Below, in pieces: positions 1 through 7,864 of a stretch of DNA of 39,655 bases (the stretch's first letter is position 1; each line of letters begins with the position of its first letter). Below the pieces are notes generated by a model. It saw only the letters and a list, made by a program, of their open reading frames with translations, had not been told where the DNA came from and made no database searches. This DNA is from an uncultured Eubacteriales bacterium. Its GTDB lineage: Bacteria; Bacillota; Clostridia; Christensenellales; Aristaeellaceae. The stretch spans positions 1 through 39,655 of the forward strand of contig OMYT01000030.1 in the NCBI GenBank assembly GCA_900315315.1, in the 5' to 3' direction. The position numbers and the translations under genes were made by a program.

Positions 1-111
1 GCCGTTCCTAAGACTGTTTACGACAAACTGGGTCTGTATCAATTTTTTCAGTACAAACAGCGTTTCGTGAATACGCAGTATAACCTCAACAGTATTTTTT
101 CTCACAAATAA
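1..111 (+). CDS. C-terminal end of an unrecognised protein (cut by window start)
   Basis: Frame 1 is open from the first base to a TAA at 109-111 and encodes 36 residues ending in NSIFSHK. The stretch is rich in aromatic and polar residues (KLGLYQFFQYKQ) and has no recognisable motif. It converges on the K+ channel gene, and the roughly 100-bp gap between them holds a GTTCC/GGAAC repeat. I do not recognise the family. The reading frame is short, so it could be fortuitous. Confidence 0.4.
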   Translation, partial: AVPKTVYDKLGLYQFFQYKQRFVNTQYNLNSIFSHK

Positions 112-176
112 ACTTCCATGATTCAGTTTGACGTTGTACTTCTCCTGGATCGCCCTGAGCGACGGTCAGTCTTCCC

Positions 177-214
177 GGAACGGGAGCGTCCCTCCGTTCC
201 GGTCCCTCCGTTCC
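177..214. repeat. REP-like GGAAC/GTTCC element
   Basis: GGAACGGGAGCGTCCCTCC is followed by GTTCC, then a second CCCTCCGTTCC. It matches the core of the elements at 1331, 4358, 6461 and 8336, so it belongs to one dispersed intergenic family. It sits between two converging genes. Confidence 0.65.
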
Positions 215-215
215 G

Positions 216-1241
216 TCATTCCTGTACCTGTTCCGCGGTTTCCATTTCTTCCGGTTCATCCGGATCTTCGGTGTTTTTGGTTTCGTTGTAGAAGTTGACA
301 ATGATGGATGTAATCAGGGCGACCACGATGATCCCGTAGAGTCCGAGGACCACGGAAACAGCTCTTCCCGGAAGGGTGACTGCCGTGAAATCGCCGAATC
401 CAATGGTCGTAACAATCGCGAAACAGTACCAGAGCGCGTCCCCAAAGGAAGATATGCCGGTTTCCAACTGCGGAAGGATAATGGAGAAGGCAATAATCAG
501 CAAAAGCATTCCGAACAGGATCTCCGCCGCGTAGGTTTTCCTCACGATTTTGCGCAGCGCATCCATTTTAACCCGGGAGAAGATGATCTGAGCAATGTAA
601 TAAAAGATCCGGGGAACCATCATGAACAGCAGATAGAGCAGCGCGGTGCTGCCGCCCATAACAAACGCACAGAGCACAATGAACAGAAGAACAAGGATGA
701 AAAGGATTCTGGGGATCACATTGCGGACTTTGTGATTCCTGATAACAGAAAAGATATGATCCACGATCAGGGCGGTCACATGAAGAACAGTTGCCAGGCC
801 AGGTGCAATTGCCGAATCTGTGAAAAGAAAGATACCTGCACAGGCGGCAAAAAGCAGGGAACCGATCCCGTACCGGAACTGATTCAGGCGCCAGTTGTCC
901 CGTGTGATCAGAGCCCTCAGCAGGAACAGCAGGGCAAAGGCTGCATACATGATGAATGCCAGCAGTTTCAGTGTCCCCGAGTTATAACCTTCGTATTGTT
1001 CTACCTCCTCGGTCACTTTTTTCAGTTCTTCCAGGCCGTCAATTGTCTGCTGGTCATTTCCTTCCGTGCTGACAGTTTGCTGGCCGGCGAGTTTTTCATT
1101 CATGGCATTCAAGTCAGCCCTGACTCCTGTCTTCAGCAGGCTGATGCACACGGAAAACAGCGTAGCCAGGATCACCAGCAGGAGCAATCCCTGCAGTACC
1201 GTAATCAGAGTTCTGCTGTGTTTCAGTTCCTGAATTTTCAT
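216..1241 (-). CDS. Potassium channel protein (two-TM pore, Ion_trans_2 type)
   Basis: A membrane protein of 341 aa, predicted to conduct K+ across the cytoplasmic membrane. The pore motif TTIGFGD at residues 278-284 is a canonical K+ selectivity filter. It lies between a hydrophobic helix (about 243-260) and a final helix (about 294-315). The N-terminus has one helix (about 12-33), followed by a polar, probably extracytoplasmic segment (about 37-85) and several further hydrophobic helices. No RCK/TrkA_N nucleotide-binding domain follows the pore; the tail is a short acidic stretch (DPDEPEEMETAEQ). The long polar loop after TM1 is unusual for simple Kch-type channels. The start has a purine-rich AGGAGGTATAGTAAGCG leader. 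It is the last gene before a REP-like element. The ligand or voltage sensor, if any, is unknown. Confidence 0.85.
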   Translation of the reverse strand: MKIQELKHSRTLITVLQGLLLLVILATLFSVCISLLKTGVRADLNAMNEKLAGQQTVSTEGNDQQTIDGLEELKKVTEEVEQYEGYNSGTLKLLAFIMYAAFALLFLLRALITRDNWRLNQFRYGIGSLLFAACAGIFLFTDSAIAPGLATVLHVTALIVDHIFSVIRNHKVRNVIPRILFILVLLFIVLCAFVMGGSTALLYLLFMMVPRIFYYIAQIIFSRVKMDALRKIVRKTYAAEILFGMLLLIIAFSIILPQLETGISSFGDALWYCFAIVTTIGFGDFTAVTLPGRAVSVVLGLYGIIVVALITSIIVNFYNETKNTEDPDEPEEMETAEQVQE

Positions 1242-1285
1242 CGCTTACTATACCTCCTGATTTGATTAAATCATTCTTCCTCGTG

Positions 1286-1318
1286 AAAAAAAAACGGCTG
1301 CGGTTCGCTTCGCAACCG
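1286..1318 (-). terminator. Rho-independent terminator after the DUF4003 gene
   Basis: Read on the minus strand, an imperfect stem (CGGTTGCG paired with CGCAGCCG, one mismatch) is followed directly by nine T residues. It lies about 100 bp downstream of the stop at 1419. Confidence 0.65.
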
Positions 1319-1330
1319 GGAAAATGGACC

Positions 1331-1358
1331 GGAACAGAGGGACAGCCCTTTTTGTTCC
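1331..1358. repeat. REP-like GGAAC...GTTCC element
   Basis: GGAAC at 1331 and GTTCC at 1354-1358 bracket GAGGGACAGCCCTTTTT. This is a single-hairpin version of the dispersed family whose perfect form is at 8336-8377. It lies between the DUF4003 gene and its terminator. Confidence 0.65.
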
Positions 1359-1418
1359 GTTTTTATCGCGAATGGCGGAGGAGAAATCCTCCGTGTTTTC
1401 TTTAGTCGGAATCGTCAT

Positions 1419-2420
1419 TTAACTGAACGAATTTCCTATGGTCGAGCTGACGATGATCCCCGTGAGGATGATCATCACCAGAATCAGCACCAGTTCCTCA
1501 ACAATGGCCTGAGTGATCGCGTTCGTTACGCTTGATGAGGCAGCCGCACCTCCCGCCTGCAGGTCCTTAAGCACCATGGATGTCGCAAACAGACGGCGTT
1601 CGCTCGTCCCGATGGAGAAAGCGCCATAGCCCTTCTGTCCTTTCAGCCGGTTGTCTACCTCACCGATCGACGCCACCGTTTCATTCAGATCATAGTCGGC
1701 ATCCGCAAAAGCGGCGTATATCACCATGGCCTTATCCTTCGCGGTTTCGTGCTTCGCATCCCTGCATGCGTCATACAAGGCAAAGAAAGCCTCCAGTTTC
1801 CGATCCGCTGGTTTGTCGGAAAGTGCAAGGACCATGGCTGCTGACTGGGCAACGTCCGAGCCGATTTTATAATTATTCTTCATAGCCTGAAAAAGTCTTT
1901 CCGCTTCTTCAGCGGCCTGTACGGGATCTTTGCCCGCCATGATCATCAGTGCGACAAGCGACATATCGCTTTCATCCGTCAGGAAAGGGTGCTGCTTTTT
2001 CAGCATGGTGTATGTCTCGCGTGTTTTCTCCACGACCTCCGTGCGCCGCTCCCCGGGGCAATTATCCACGATGGTTGTCGCCGCCATCGCGAGCATCTCA
2101 CCCGGCAGCCTGTGATCCGCCCTGAGTTTCCCGTATACGTCCATCACATCATCGAGATAGGCGGCCGGGTCGTCCGCGAGCGCCATTTTCGTCAGGATCA
2201 CACGCTGCAGCGTCCCGCGGAAGTTCGAAAACATGCCGGCTCTGCTCTTCAGAATGCCGCCGCATTCCCTGATGCGCTCCGCATCGACCTCGCGCCCGGC
2301 GTTGACATGCATCATCGCGCAGAGTTTCAGAACTGCCTCATGTTCGATCTTTGCCACCTTGCGCATGGCCGTCTCATTGCGAATCTGCGCCTCGCAGATT
2401 TCCTGCAGGGATTGTTTCAT
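1419..2420 (-). CDS. DUF4003 family protein
   Basis: A 333-aa, mostly helical protein that I assign to DUF4003, a Firmicutes family of unknown function, from overall pattern (lengthy helical repeats, the segment TDESDMSLVALMIMAGKDP, and a hydrophobic C-terminal tail). The start was placed at 2420 (MKQSLQEICEAQ) because an AAGGAG site lies about nine bases upstream. A longer frame to 2483 has no such site and adds low-complexity residues. The last about 30 residues (VLILVMIILTGIIVSS) form one membrane helix, so the protein may be tail-anchored. It is a single gene with its own terminator at 1286-1318. Molecular function is not known. Confidence 0.7.
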   Translation of the reverse strand: MKQSLQEICEAQIRNETAMRKVAKIEHEAVLKLCAMMHVNAGREVDAERIRECGGILKSRAGMFSNFRGTLQRVILTKMALADDPAAYLDDVMDVYGKLRADHRLPGEMLAMAATTIVDNCPGERRTEVVEKTRETYTMLKKQHPFLTDESDMSLVALMIMAGKDPVQAAEEAERLFQAMKNNYKIGSDVAQSAAMVLALSDKPADRKLEAFFALYDACRDAKHETAKDKAMVIYAAFADADYDLNETVASIGEVDNRLKGQKGYGAFSIGTSERRLFATSMVLKDLQAGGAAASSSVTNAITQAIVEELVLILVMIILTGIIVSSTIGNSFS

Positions 2421-2502
2421 TTTTCTGTTCTCCTTCACATTCGACTTGATCGGCTTCCTCCGGCCGTATGACTCCATGATCATCCGTCTGTACTATGTTT
2501 CT

Positions 2503-2508
2503 ATTATA
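2503..2508 (-). promoter_or_regulatory. Possible -10 box (TATAAT) for the DUF4003 gene
   Basis: A perfect TATAAT on the minus strand lies 83 bp upstream of the start at 2420. No good -35 is found at 16-18 bp spacing, so this is only a candidate. Confidence 0.3.
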
Positions 2509-2578
2509 CAGCAGATCAACTCATTTGGGTATTCCATTCAAAATTATCCAAATACCATTGAGTACCGTCCCGCCGTTC

Positions 2579-2597
2579 ATCTGAACCTGGTTCAGAT
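2579..2597. repeat. 19-bp palindrome over the stop codon of the S41 peptidase gene
   Basis: Nine-base arms ATCTGAACC and GGTTCAGAT flank a single T. The minus-strand stop at 2592-2594 lies inside the right arm. No T-tract follows, so it is not a standard terminator. It could act as an mRNA 3'-end stem. Confidence 0.45.
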
Positions 2598-4316
2598 CAG
2601 TCCGTTGATAAACTTCGTCAGGGTTTCCCGGTCATAGAAGCTGGAAAGATGGGACAGATAAATATCCGGTTCGACGCCCTGATCAATGTTATAGAACGAT
2701 CCGTTTTTGAAGAACGACATCCGGCTCGGTCCGGAAATCTGGAACATGGCTCCCCACGCCGTGGACATGGGCTGCACTGTACAGCTTCCGCCGCCGGAGG
2801 TCCTGCCCAGCAAAGTCACCTTCTGGGAATCTTTGAAAACAGCGGGCACGAGATTGCCGCAGGAAAAGCTCAAGGGAGAGATCAGGCAAAAGATGTTTTT
2901 ATCATCCATTTCGTCCATGCTGTTAAATTCCCTGTCCAGATTTGTATCTCCCCGGTACAGCACCGTGGAAAACGCGCCGGTGGACGTATTCTTGACGCAG
3001 AAAGGCGCTTCGCCGAGGACCCAGCTCATCACGAAGATCCCGGCGTCCACCGCGCCGCCGCCGTTACAGCTCAGGTCGATCACCACATTCTGAATCGGAC
3101 TGTCCTCCCGGTAAATCATGGAATGGGCATAGAGAATCAGTCCAATTGTATCATCCGGAAATGATCCCCCGTTCAGAACTTCATAATAGGAAGTACTGGG
3201 ACTGGCGGTAAACTCATCAAACAAAATATAAGCGGTATTCCCGACTTCCTGATACGTGTCCGGGCTGTCCCCGAGCCATTTGGTCCGCTCGGTGTAATAC
3301 CGATTATAATCCTTACTGTACCGAGTGCTGGCTGTCCCGTAAAGGCCGTCAAGCTCTTCCCGTCCGCTCATCCATGAATAGCCCAGAAATGTGGAATGCA
3401 TATCGTCCAGATAATAATCGATGAAATCATAGAGCGCCGTGTCCGCCTCCCATGGATCGGTATCGCGCATGGATGCATCATATCCGATCTGCCAGAAAAG
3501 CGTATCAAAGCTCGTGATCTCATGGGTGTCCTTCAGGCCGTACAGTACATCCAGCGCCAGGCACAGTTCCCGATAGCCGTAATCCGCCAGGGCTTTACTG
3601 CGCTTCTTCGGTTCAGCGGAATAGTATAGTTCTCCCACAGGCGTAAGACCTGAAGCGGCATCCCCAAAGTAATAACTCGAACCCAAAAAGGCCGCCTTCC
3701 CGTTATAGAACGGATTTAACTGAAAATGGGGCGAAGTGATCAGATCCCCCATCGTCTGGAACGGTACATATCCTTTTCCGTCCTGAAGAATAATCTCTAT
3801 CTCATAATCCTTCGTCAGCTCAAGGAGCAGTTCATCCCCCTGACGGTCAAAAGATCCTTTGGTATTCCGCTGGAAAAGCTCCGCCTCGCCTGCCTCGTTG
3901 AATCCGCTGAAGGACAGAATATCCTGCAGCGAGGTATCCGAAGAAGCATGCAAAAACATGTTGTAGTCGTCAAAGTCAATCGTTCCCTCCGCAAAATTCA
4001 CGGTCATGCTGTATCCGTTTTCCCGCTTCAGGATGATCTCGTTTCCCTCCTGTTCATAGGTCAGGGCATAGTTTTCATCCCCGCCATAAGCGGGATACAG
4101 CAGATTGAGCAGATCACACCAGGCATGGAGTTCAACCCAGGGAAGATCCTCCACACCGTCCATAAAATATAACGGAAATTCCGTATTGGAATCAATCGCC
4201 CCTACATAAAGTGTCACAACCTTTTCCTCGATCTGATGATCCGTTTCCGCCGCAGCCGAAAGGGGCATCAGATTGAACATCAAAACGATCGCGATGATTG
4301 CAGAGAGTAATTTCAT
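2592..4316 (-). CDS. Secreted S41 family peptidase
   Basis: A 574-aa protein with a Sec signal peptide (MKLLSAIIAIVLMFNLMPLSAAAE). Residues about 25-300 form an accessory region rich in Trp, Tyr and Asp. The C-terminal half carries the S41 (C-terminal processing peptidase) fold: NVVIDLSCNGGGAVDAG is the conserved strand-Gly-rich turn, and PLSFSCGN contains the likely catalytic Ser at about residue 485. The following GRTSGGGSC matches the conserved stretch after the nucleophile. No PDZ domain is evident, so it resembles the tricorn/IRBP-like S41 group rather than CtpA. The start has AGGAGGT about ten bases upstream. The peptidase acts outside the cell; its substrate is unknown. Residues encoded at 2696-2746 are duplicated as non-coding DNA upstream (4419-4469). 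Confidence 0.8.
   Translation of the reverse strand: MKLLSAIIAIVLMFNLMPLSAAAETDHQIEEKVVTLYVGAIDSNTEFPLYFMDGVEDLPWVELHAWCDLLNLLYPAYGGDENYALTYEQEGNEIILKRENGYSMTVNFAEGTIDFDDYNMFLHASSDTSLQDILSFSGFNEAGEAELFQRNTKGSFDRQGDELLLELTKDYEIEIILQDGKGYVPFQTMGDLITSPHFQLNPFYNGKAAFLGSSYYFGDAASGLTPVGELYYSAEPKKRSKALADYGYRELCLALDVLYGLKDTHEITSFDTLFWQIGYDASMRDTDPWEADTALYDFIDYYLDDMHSTFLGYSWMSGREELDGLYGTASTRYSKDYNRYYTERTKWLGDSPDTYQEVGNTAYILFDEFTASPSTSYYEVLNGGSFPDDTIGLILYAHSMIYREDSPIQNVVIDLSCNGGGAVDAGIFVMSWVLGEAPFCVKNTSTGAFSTVLYRGDTNLDREFNSMDEMDDKNIFCLISPLSFSCGNLVPAVFKDSQKVTLLGRTSGGGSCTVQPMSTAWGAMFQISGPSRMSFFKNGSFYNIDQGVEPDIYLSHLSSFYDRETLTKFINGLI
2696..2746 (-). repeat. Source copy of a 51-bp direct repeat (inside the S41 gene)
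   Basis: These 51 bases are identical to 4419-4469 in the same orientation. Here they encode GPSRMSFFKNGS of the S41 peptidase; the other copy is intergenic, so this is the likely donor. Confidence 0.9.
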
Positions 4317-4357
4317 GATCGATCAGACCTCCTGTTTCTTGACTCACGTACCATTAC

Positions 4358-4418
4358 GGAACATGGGGACGACCCATTTTGTTCCACTTAAACGGAACGG
4401 GGGGGCGTCCCTCTGTTC
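4358..4418. repeat. Two adjacent REP-like elements
   Basis: The first unit runs from GGAAC (4358) to GTTCC (4385) around GGGGACGACCCATTTT. The second runs from GGAAC (4394) to GTTC (4418) around GGGGGGGCGTCCCTCT. Both match the dispersed family. They lie in the leader region of the S41 gene and abut the duplicated 51-bp segment. Confidence 0.75.
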
Positions 4419-4469
4419 ACGATCCGTTTTTGAAGAACGACATCCGGCTCGGTCCGGAAATCTGGAACA
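4419..4469 (-). repeat. Intergenic copy of 51 bp of the S41 peptidase coding sequence
   Basis: Identical over 51 bases to 2696-2746, same orientation, with divergent sequence on both sides. On the left it joins a REP-like unit directly; on the right its final GGAACA runs into AATGGGTC, which again looks like the start of a REP unit. It therefore looks like a captured gene fragment within a REP cluster. Confidence 0.9.
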
Positions 4470-4474
4470 ATGGG

Positions 4475-5065
4475 TCAGTATACGTTCCGCCGTGTCTTTC
4501 TGTAATAGATGGCCTTGGACAGCTGGACATAAACGGCGGCGGCGAGCACCCCGTACATCATGGCAGGCGGATAGACGGTCAGGGAAAGGATCAGCGCGAT
4601 CAGCTTAATAGCAATATCGGGCACCTGAAACATGCGGTAGGATTTTGTGGCTTCATGCAGGGATTGGTTCCCGGGATTCGCGCGATCCACCACCTTATGC
4701 AGAATCCAGTTGACGCAGGTGACGACGATCACGACAATGCCGTAAAAAGCCTGTGTCAGGTGATTGTTGAAATTGGTGCTGACAAGCCCTGTGGCATAGG
4801 GCATAAACGAGGCGAAGAACAGGAAAATCAGGTTCCACCAAAGGACCGTGCGGGAAACCGTTTCCACCTTTTCCCAGATGCTGTGCATGGAGATCCATAC
4901 CGAACCGAGCCAGAAAAAAGACAGCCAGTACGCGAAATAATTGCTCCGCAGCGCCCAGAAACCGCTGAGGGAGATCTCTTCCGGTTTTTTCAGTTCCAAT
5001 ACCAGAATAGTCATGATGATGGCCAGAACCGCATCGGTGAATGCAAGCAGTCTTTCCTTTTTCAT
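4475..5065 (-). CDS. TMEM175 family (DUF1211) membrane protein, putative K+ channel
   Basis: A 196-aa membrane protein with about six hydrophobic helices, the length of one bacterial TMEM175 repeat unit. The N-terminal signature RLLAFTDAVLAIIMTILVLE matches the RxxxFSDxxxAI(I/V)xT motif of TM1 that lines the pore in this family, with Thr in place of the usual Ser of FSD. Bacterial members form tetrameric K+-permeable leak channels lacking the TVGYG filter. Followed by WISMHSIWE and PYATG segments typical of the family. It lies 14 bp downstream of the Sel1 gene on the same strand, so the two are probably co-transcribed. Confidence 0.85.
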   Translation of the reverse strand: MKKERLLAFTDAVLAIIMTILVLELKKPEEISLSGFWALRSNYFAYWLSFFWLGSVWISMHSIWEKVETVSRTVLWWNLIFLFFASFMPYATGLVSTNFNNHLTQAFYGIVVIVVTCVNWILHKVVDRANPGNQSLHEATKSYRMFQVPDIAIKLIALILSLTVYPPAMMYGVLAAAVYVQLSKAIYYRKTRRNVY

Positions 5066-5079
5066 GGGTTTTCTCTCCT

Positions 5080-6357
5080 TTATTTCTGCTGATATTCATC
5101 CCCCAGCACGGCCTTCAGGTGCTCCTCATCTTCCTTATCCGCTTTATATCCGGCATCCAGGGACTTCTGATACCATTCTGCCGCTTTGGCGAGGTCTTTC
5201 TCCACACCCTCTCCCAGATAGTAGCAGTCACCGACAGCGAATATAGCGGCAGGGTATCCCTGTTCCGCCGCCAGCATGAAGTATTCCACGGCCTTGCCGT
5301 AATCCTGTTCAACCCCTTCCCCGTGTCTGTAATTGTATCCGATATCATACTGTGCGCTCGCACTGCCCTGTTCGGCGGCAAGCTGGAAATACTTCATGGA
5401 CTCCCCGTAATCCTTTGTTACTCCTCTGCCTTCGGCATAGCAATAGCCCAGTGAGGTCTGGGCCTCCGGATTTCCCTGTTCGGCGGCCATCCGGATATAC
5501 TTCAGCGCCTCTTCATCGTTCTGCTCCACACCGGTACCGTCCAGATAAAACAAGCCCAGCGAATGCTGCGCATCCGTATTTCCCTGCCCGGCAGCCTGCT
5601 GATAATACCCGAAAGCCTTGCCGTAGTCCTGTTCCACCCCCAGGCCGTATTCATAGCAGCGCCCAAGCATATTCTGAGCGATGGCGAACCCTTGTTCCGC
5701 AGCAAGGGTGTAATACTTCACAGCCTCGCCGTAGTCCTGGCTGACGCCTTTTCCGTTCAGATACACATAGCCCATGTTATTCTGCGCGGCCGCAACCCCC
5801 TGCTCCGCAGCCGTCCGGTAATACTTCACGGCCTCTTCTTCGTTTTTCTCCACGCCGCGGCCTTCCAGATAGCAGTTGCCCAGATTGTTGACCGCATTGA
5901 TATTTCCGAGATCCGCAGCCTTCTGATAGTATTCGAAGGCTTTATCATCATCCGGTTCCACGCCCAGACCATAACAATACAGATTGCCGATTTCCTTGAT
6001 CGCTTCGGAATAGCCGAAGTCCGCGGCAAGCCGGCAATACTCCATAGCCTTTTCGTAGTCCCCCGCATTCATCGCGGCTTTGCCGTCTTCATACAGGGCT
6101 GCGGCCAGCTCATCCACGGCCTGCAGGATTTCAGGCGCGTCAGCCTCCAGTTCCAATGCTTTTTGGAAGTATTCGGCGGCTTTGACAAGATCCTGTTCGA
6201 CCTCTTTGCCGCGGCGGTACAAAAGCTCCTCCGCGGTCATCTCCGCCGCAGGTTTTTCCGCCGATGGAGCTTCCGTCGCGGCTGTTTCCGCAAACGCCGC
6301 ACCGAAAGCGGTGAAGCACAGACAAAGGGCCAGTACAAACAGCATAATCTTCTTCAT
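5080..6357 (-). CDS. Secreted Sel1-like repeat (SLR) protein
   Basis: A 425-aa exported protein. The signal peptide MKKIMLFVLALCLCFTAFGAAFAE ends near residue 24. An N-terminal TPR-like segment (about 40-100) is followed by about eight to nine Sel1 units of 36 residues, each following the pattern GxGVxxDxxxAxxYYxxAAxQGxxxAQxxLGxxY. The 108-bp DNA periodicity spans about 5130-6050. Sel1 repeats form alpha/alpha solenoids that mediate protein-protein interactions; the partner is unknown. The start at 6357 was chosen because GGGAGGGG precedes it by about six bases; an upstream ATG at 6399 would disrupt the signal peptide. The promoter at 6402-6430 fits this start. Confidence 0.85.
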   Translation of the reverse strand: MKKIMLFVLALCLCFTAFGAAFAETAATEAPSAEKPAAEMTAEELLYRRGKEVEQDLVKAAEYFQKALELEADAPEILQAVDELAAALYEDGKAAMNAGDYEKAMEYCRLAADFGYSEAIKEIGNLYCYGLGVEPDDDKAFEYYQKAADLGNINAVNNLGNCYLEGRGVEKNEEEAVKYYRTAAEQGVAAAQNNMGYVYLNGKGVSQDYGEAVKYYTLAAEQGFAIAQNMLGRCYEYGLGVEQDYGKAFGYYQQAAGQGNTDAQHSLGLFYLDGTGVEQNDEEALKYIRMAAEQGNPEAQTSLGYCYAEGRGVTKDYGESMKYFQLAAEQGSASAQYDIGYNYRHGEGVEQDYGKAVEYFMLAAEQGYPAAIFAVGDCYYLGEGVEKDLAKAAEWYQKSLDAGYKADKEDEEHLKAVLGDEYQQK

Positions 6358-6401
6358 ATTTTTCCCCTCCCGAATATGGATCAGATGTCTTCGCTGCATC
6401 T

Positions 6402-6430
6402 ATCATATTCGAATGAAGCTTATCAGTCAA
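6402..6430 (-). promoter_or_regulatory. Sigma-A-type promoter for the Sel1-TMEM175 transcript
   Basis: TTGACT (-35) and TATGAT (-10) are separated by 17 bp on the minus strand. The predicted start of transcription near 6395 leaves a leader of about 38 nt. Confidence 0.7.
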
Positions 6431-6460
6431 GGTTCCCCACGCCGTGATGTTGAACAAGGG

Positions 6461-6511
6461 GCGGAACAAGGCGGAACGAAAAGGGTCGTCCCTCCGTTCC
6501 GCCTCCGTTCC
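6461..6511. repeat. REP-like GGAAC/GTTCC element
   Basis: GCGGAACGAAAAGGGTCGTC is followed by CCTCCGTTCCGCCTCCGTTCC. The core is identical to the right arm of the perfect palindrome at 8357-8377 except for one region. It sits between the divergent promoters of the Sel1 and GGDEF genes. Confidence 0.7.
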
Positions 6512-6547
6512 TTCCTTCTACGTCGGCAAACTCTCCCCGGCAAAGAA

Positions 6548-6576
6548 TTGAAATCTGCGCTTCCATATGGTAAAAT
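6548..6576 (+). promoter_or_regulatory. Sigma-A-type promoter for the GGDEF gene
   Basis: TTGAAA (-35), 17-bp spacer, TAAAAT (-10). The predicted transcript start near 6583 is about 37 nt before the ATG at 6620. Confidence 0.7.
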
Positions 6577-6619
6577 AAACCTGAAAAGGGACAAAAATCA
6601 ATACAAGGGGTACATATTG

Positions 6620-7825
6620 ATGAAACATTATCTGCTGGTTCACAGCCGGAAGGACGGGGACGCCGGAGCGCTGCCTGTCAGCGGAACGGTTCACGATATG
6701 TATTCCGCGGAAGACGCAATCGCTTTTCTGGAGAACGGTGAGCTGCTTTCCGCCGTGATCCTGGATACGCCCTCTGAGATTCCGGGTGTCGACCGGCTGA
6801 TCAGCAGCGTCAACGACAGGAACAGCGATCTGCTTGCTTTTCCGGTTCTGATCCTGACAGATGAGGAGCACATCGGGGCAGATGAGCAGTATCTGGGCGG
6901 CCTGGTTGTGGACTGCGTCCTGAAACCGCTGCGGCCGGCTGTGCTGAAAAACCGCCTCGCGAACGCGGAACAGCTGGTCAGTTCGGTTTCATTTACGGAG
7001 TTTTCCCGGATGCTCCAGTCGCTTCCGGCCAATATCTACCTGAAGGACAATCACGGGCGGTATGTCTTTTCTTCCCAGACCTGGCATCACCTGAACACGG
7101 AGAACGATCCAGAATGGACCATCCGCGGGAAAACAGACCTGGATATCCGGAAGGACAAGGAAAACGCCCGGAGGGCACTGAACTCCGACCTGGAACTGAT
7201 CCGCACCGGGAAGGGCACCTCCTATATCATTGAGGAAAACGAGGGAGAGCAGGAATTCCTGCAAATCATCAAGGAACCCTTGTTCTATGAGGACGGCAGC
7301 GTCAGGGGCATCATCGCGCTGATCAATATCGTAACGGAGCAGGAGCAGATGCGCCGGAAACTTCGGGAGCGGTATATCACCGATCAGCTGACCCGGGTTT
7401 ACAATCGCAGTTATTATACAGAGTATCTGGCGGAACTGGATCAGTTCGCTCCGGATCCGCTGAGCATTATCATCGCGGACTGCGACCACCTGAAGCAGGT
7501 TAACGATACCTGCGGCCATATCGCCGGGGATGAATATATCCGCAGCTGTGCGGAACTCCTGCGCTTTACGCTCACCCGGGAAGCGCTCATCTTCCGGACC
7601 GGCGGTGATGAATTCGCCGCGTTCCTGCCGGGAACCGGCGCAGAGGAAGCAAAACGACTGGTTGAGAAAATCAGGGAAAACGAGGGCAAATTCCGGATTG
7701 AGGAAAACATCCTCTCCGTTTCTGTCGGCTGCAGCACCATGACAGGAGAAAATGACCTGAAACGGTATATCGGCATGGCAGACCACAATATGTATGAAGA
7801 AAAACAGTCAAAGAAAAACCGGTAA
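6620..7825 (+). CDS. PAS-GGDEF diguanylate cyclase with a receiver-like N-terminus
   Basis: A 401-aa cytoplasmic protein. Residues 1-115 resemble a response-regulator receiver fold (VILTDEE, VVDCVLKPLRP with the conserved Lys-Pro), although the acidic pocket and phospho-acceptor are hard to place. A PAS domain follows at about 125-235 (SLPANIYLKDNHGRYVFSSQ). The GGDEF domain occupies about 240-395: ITDQLTRVYNRSYY, the metal-binding IIADCDHLKQVND, and an intact GGDEF active site at 328-332. Such proteins make cyclic di-GMP from two GTP. The RxxD inhibitory site expected just upstream is absent (TREALIFRT), suggesting no product inhibition. The start at 6620 has AAGGGG nine bases upstream. The DUF3237 gene follows after 39 bp, probably in one transcript. 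Confidence 0.88.
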   Translation: MKHYLLVHSRKDGDAGALPVSGTVHDMYSAEDAIAFLENGELLSAVILDTPSEIPGVDRLISSVNDRNSDLLAFPVLILTDEEHIGADEQYLGGLVVDCVLKPLRPAVLKNRLANAEQLVSSVSFTEFSRMLQSLPANIYLKDNHGRYVFSSQTWHHLNTENDPEWTIRGKTDLDIRKDKENARRALNSDLELIRTGKGTSYIIEENEGEQEFLQIIKEPLFYEDGSVRGIIALINIVTEQEQMRRKLRERYITDQLTRVYNRSYYTEYLAELDQFAPDPLSIIIADCDHLKQVNDTCGHIAGDEYIRSCAELLRFTLTREALIFRTGGDEFAAFLPGTGAEEAKRLVEKIRENEGKFRIEENILSVSVGCSTMTGENDLKRYIGMADHNMYEEKQSKKNR

Positions 7826-7864
7826 GGAAAACGTACGGCGCAGCGCCGGAAATGGAGGATCAGC

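Noticed and set aside
1-111. The partial gene as a RAYT transposase, which would explain the REP elements
   Set aside because: The 36 visible residues show no recognisable Y1 transposase motif, so nothing supports it.
5130-6050. Possible CRISPR or satellite array because of a 108-bp period
   Set aside because: The period is that of 36-residue Sel1 units in one open frame, with diverged units and no spacers.
6080-6619. N-terminal extension of the GGDEF protein back to 6080
   Set aside because: It would run through the Sel1 gene, a REP-like element and the promoter at 6548. The start at 6620 has a ribosome site.
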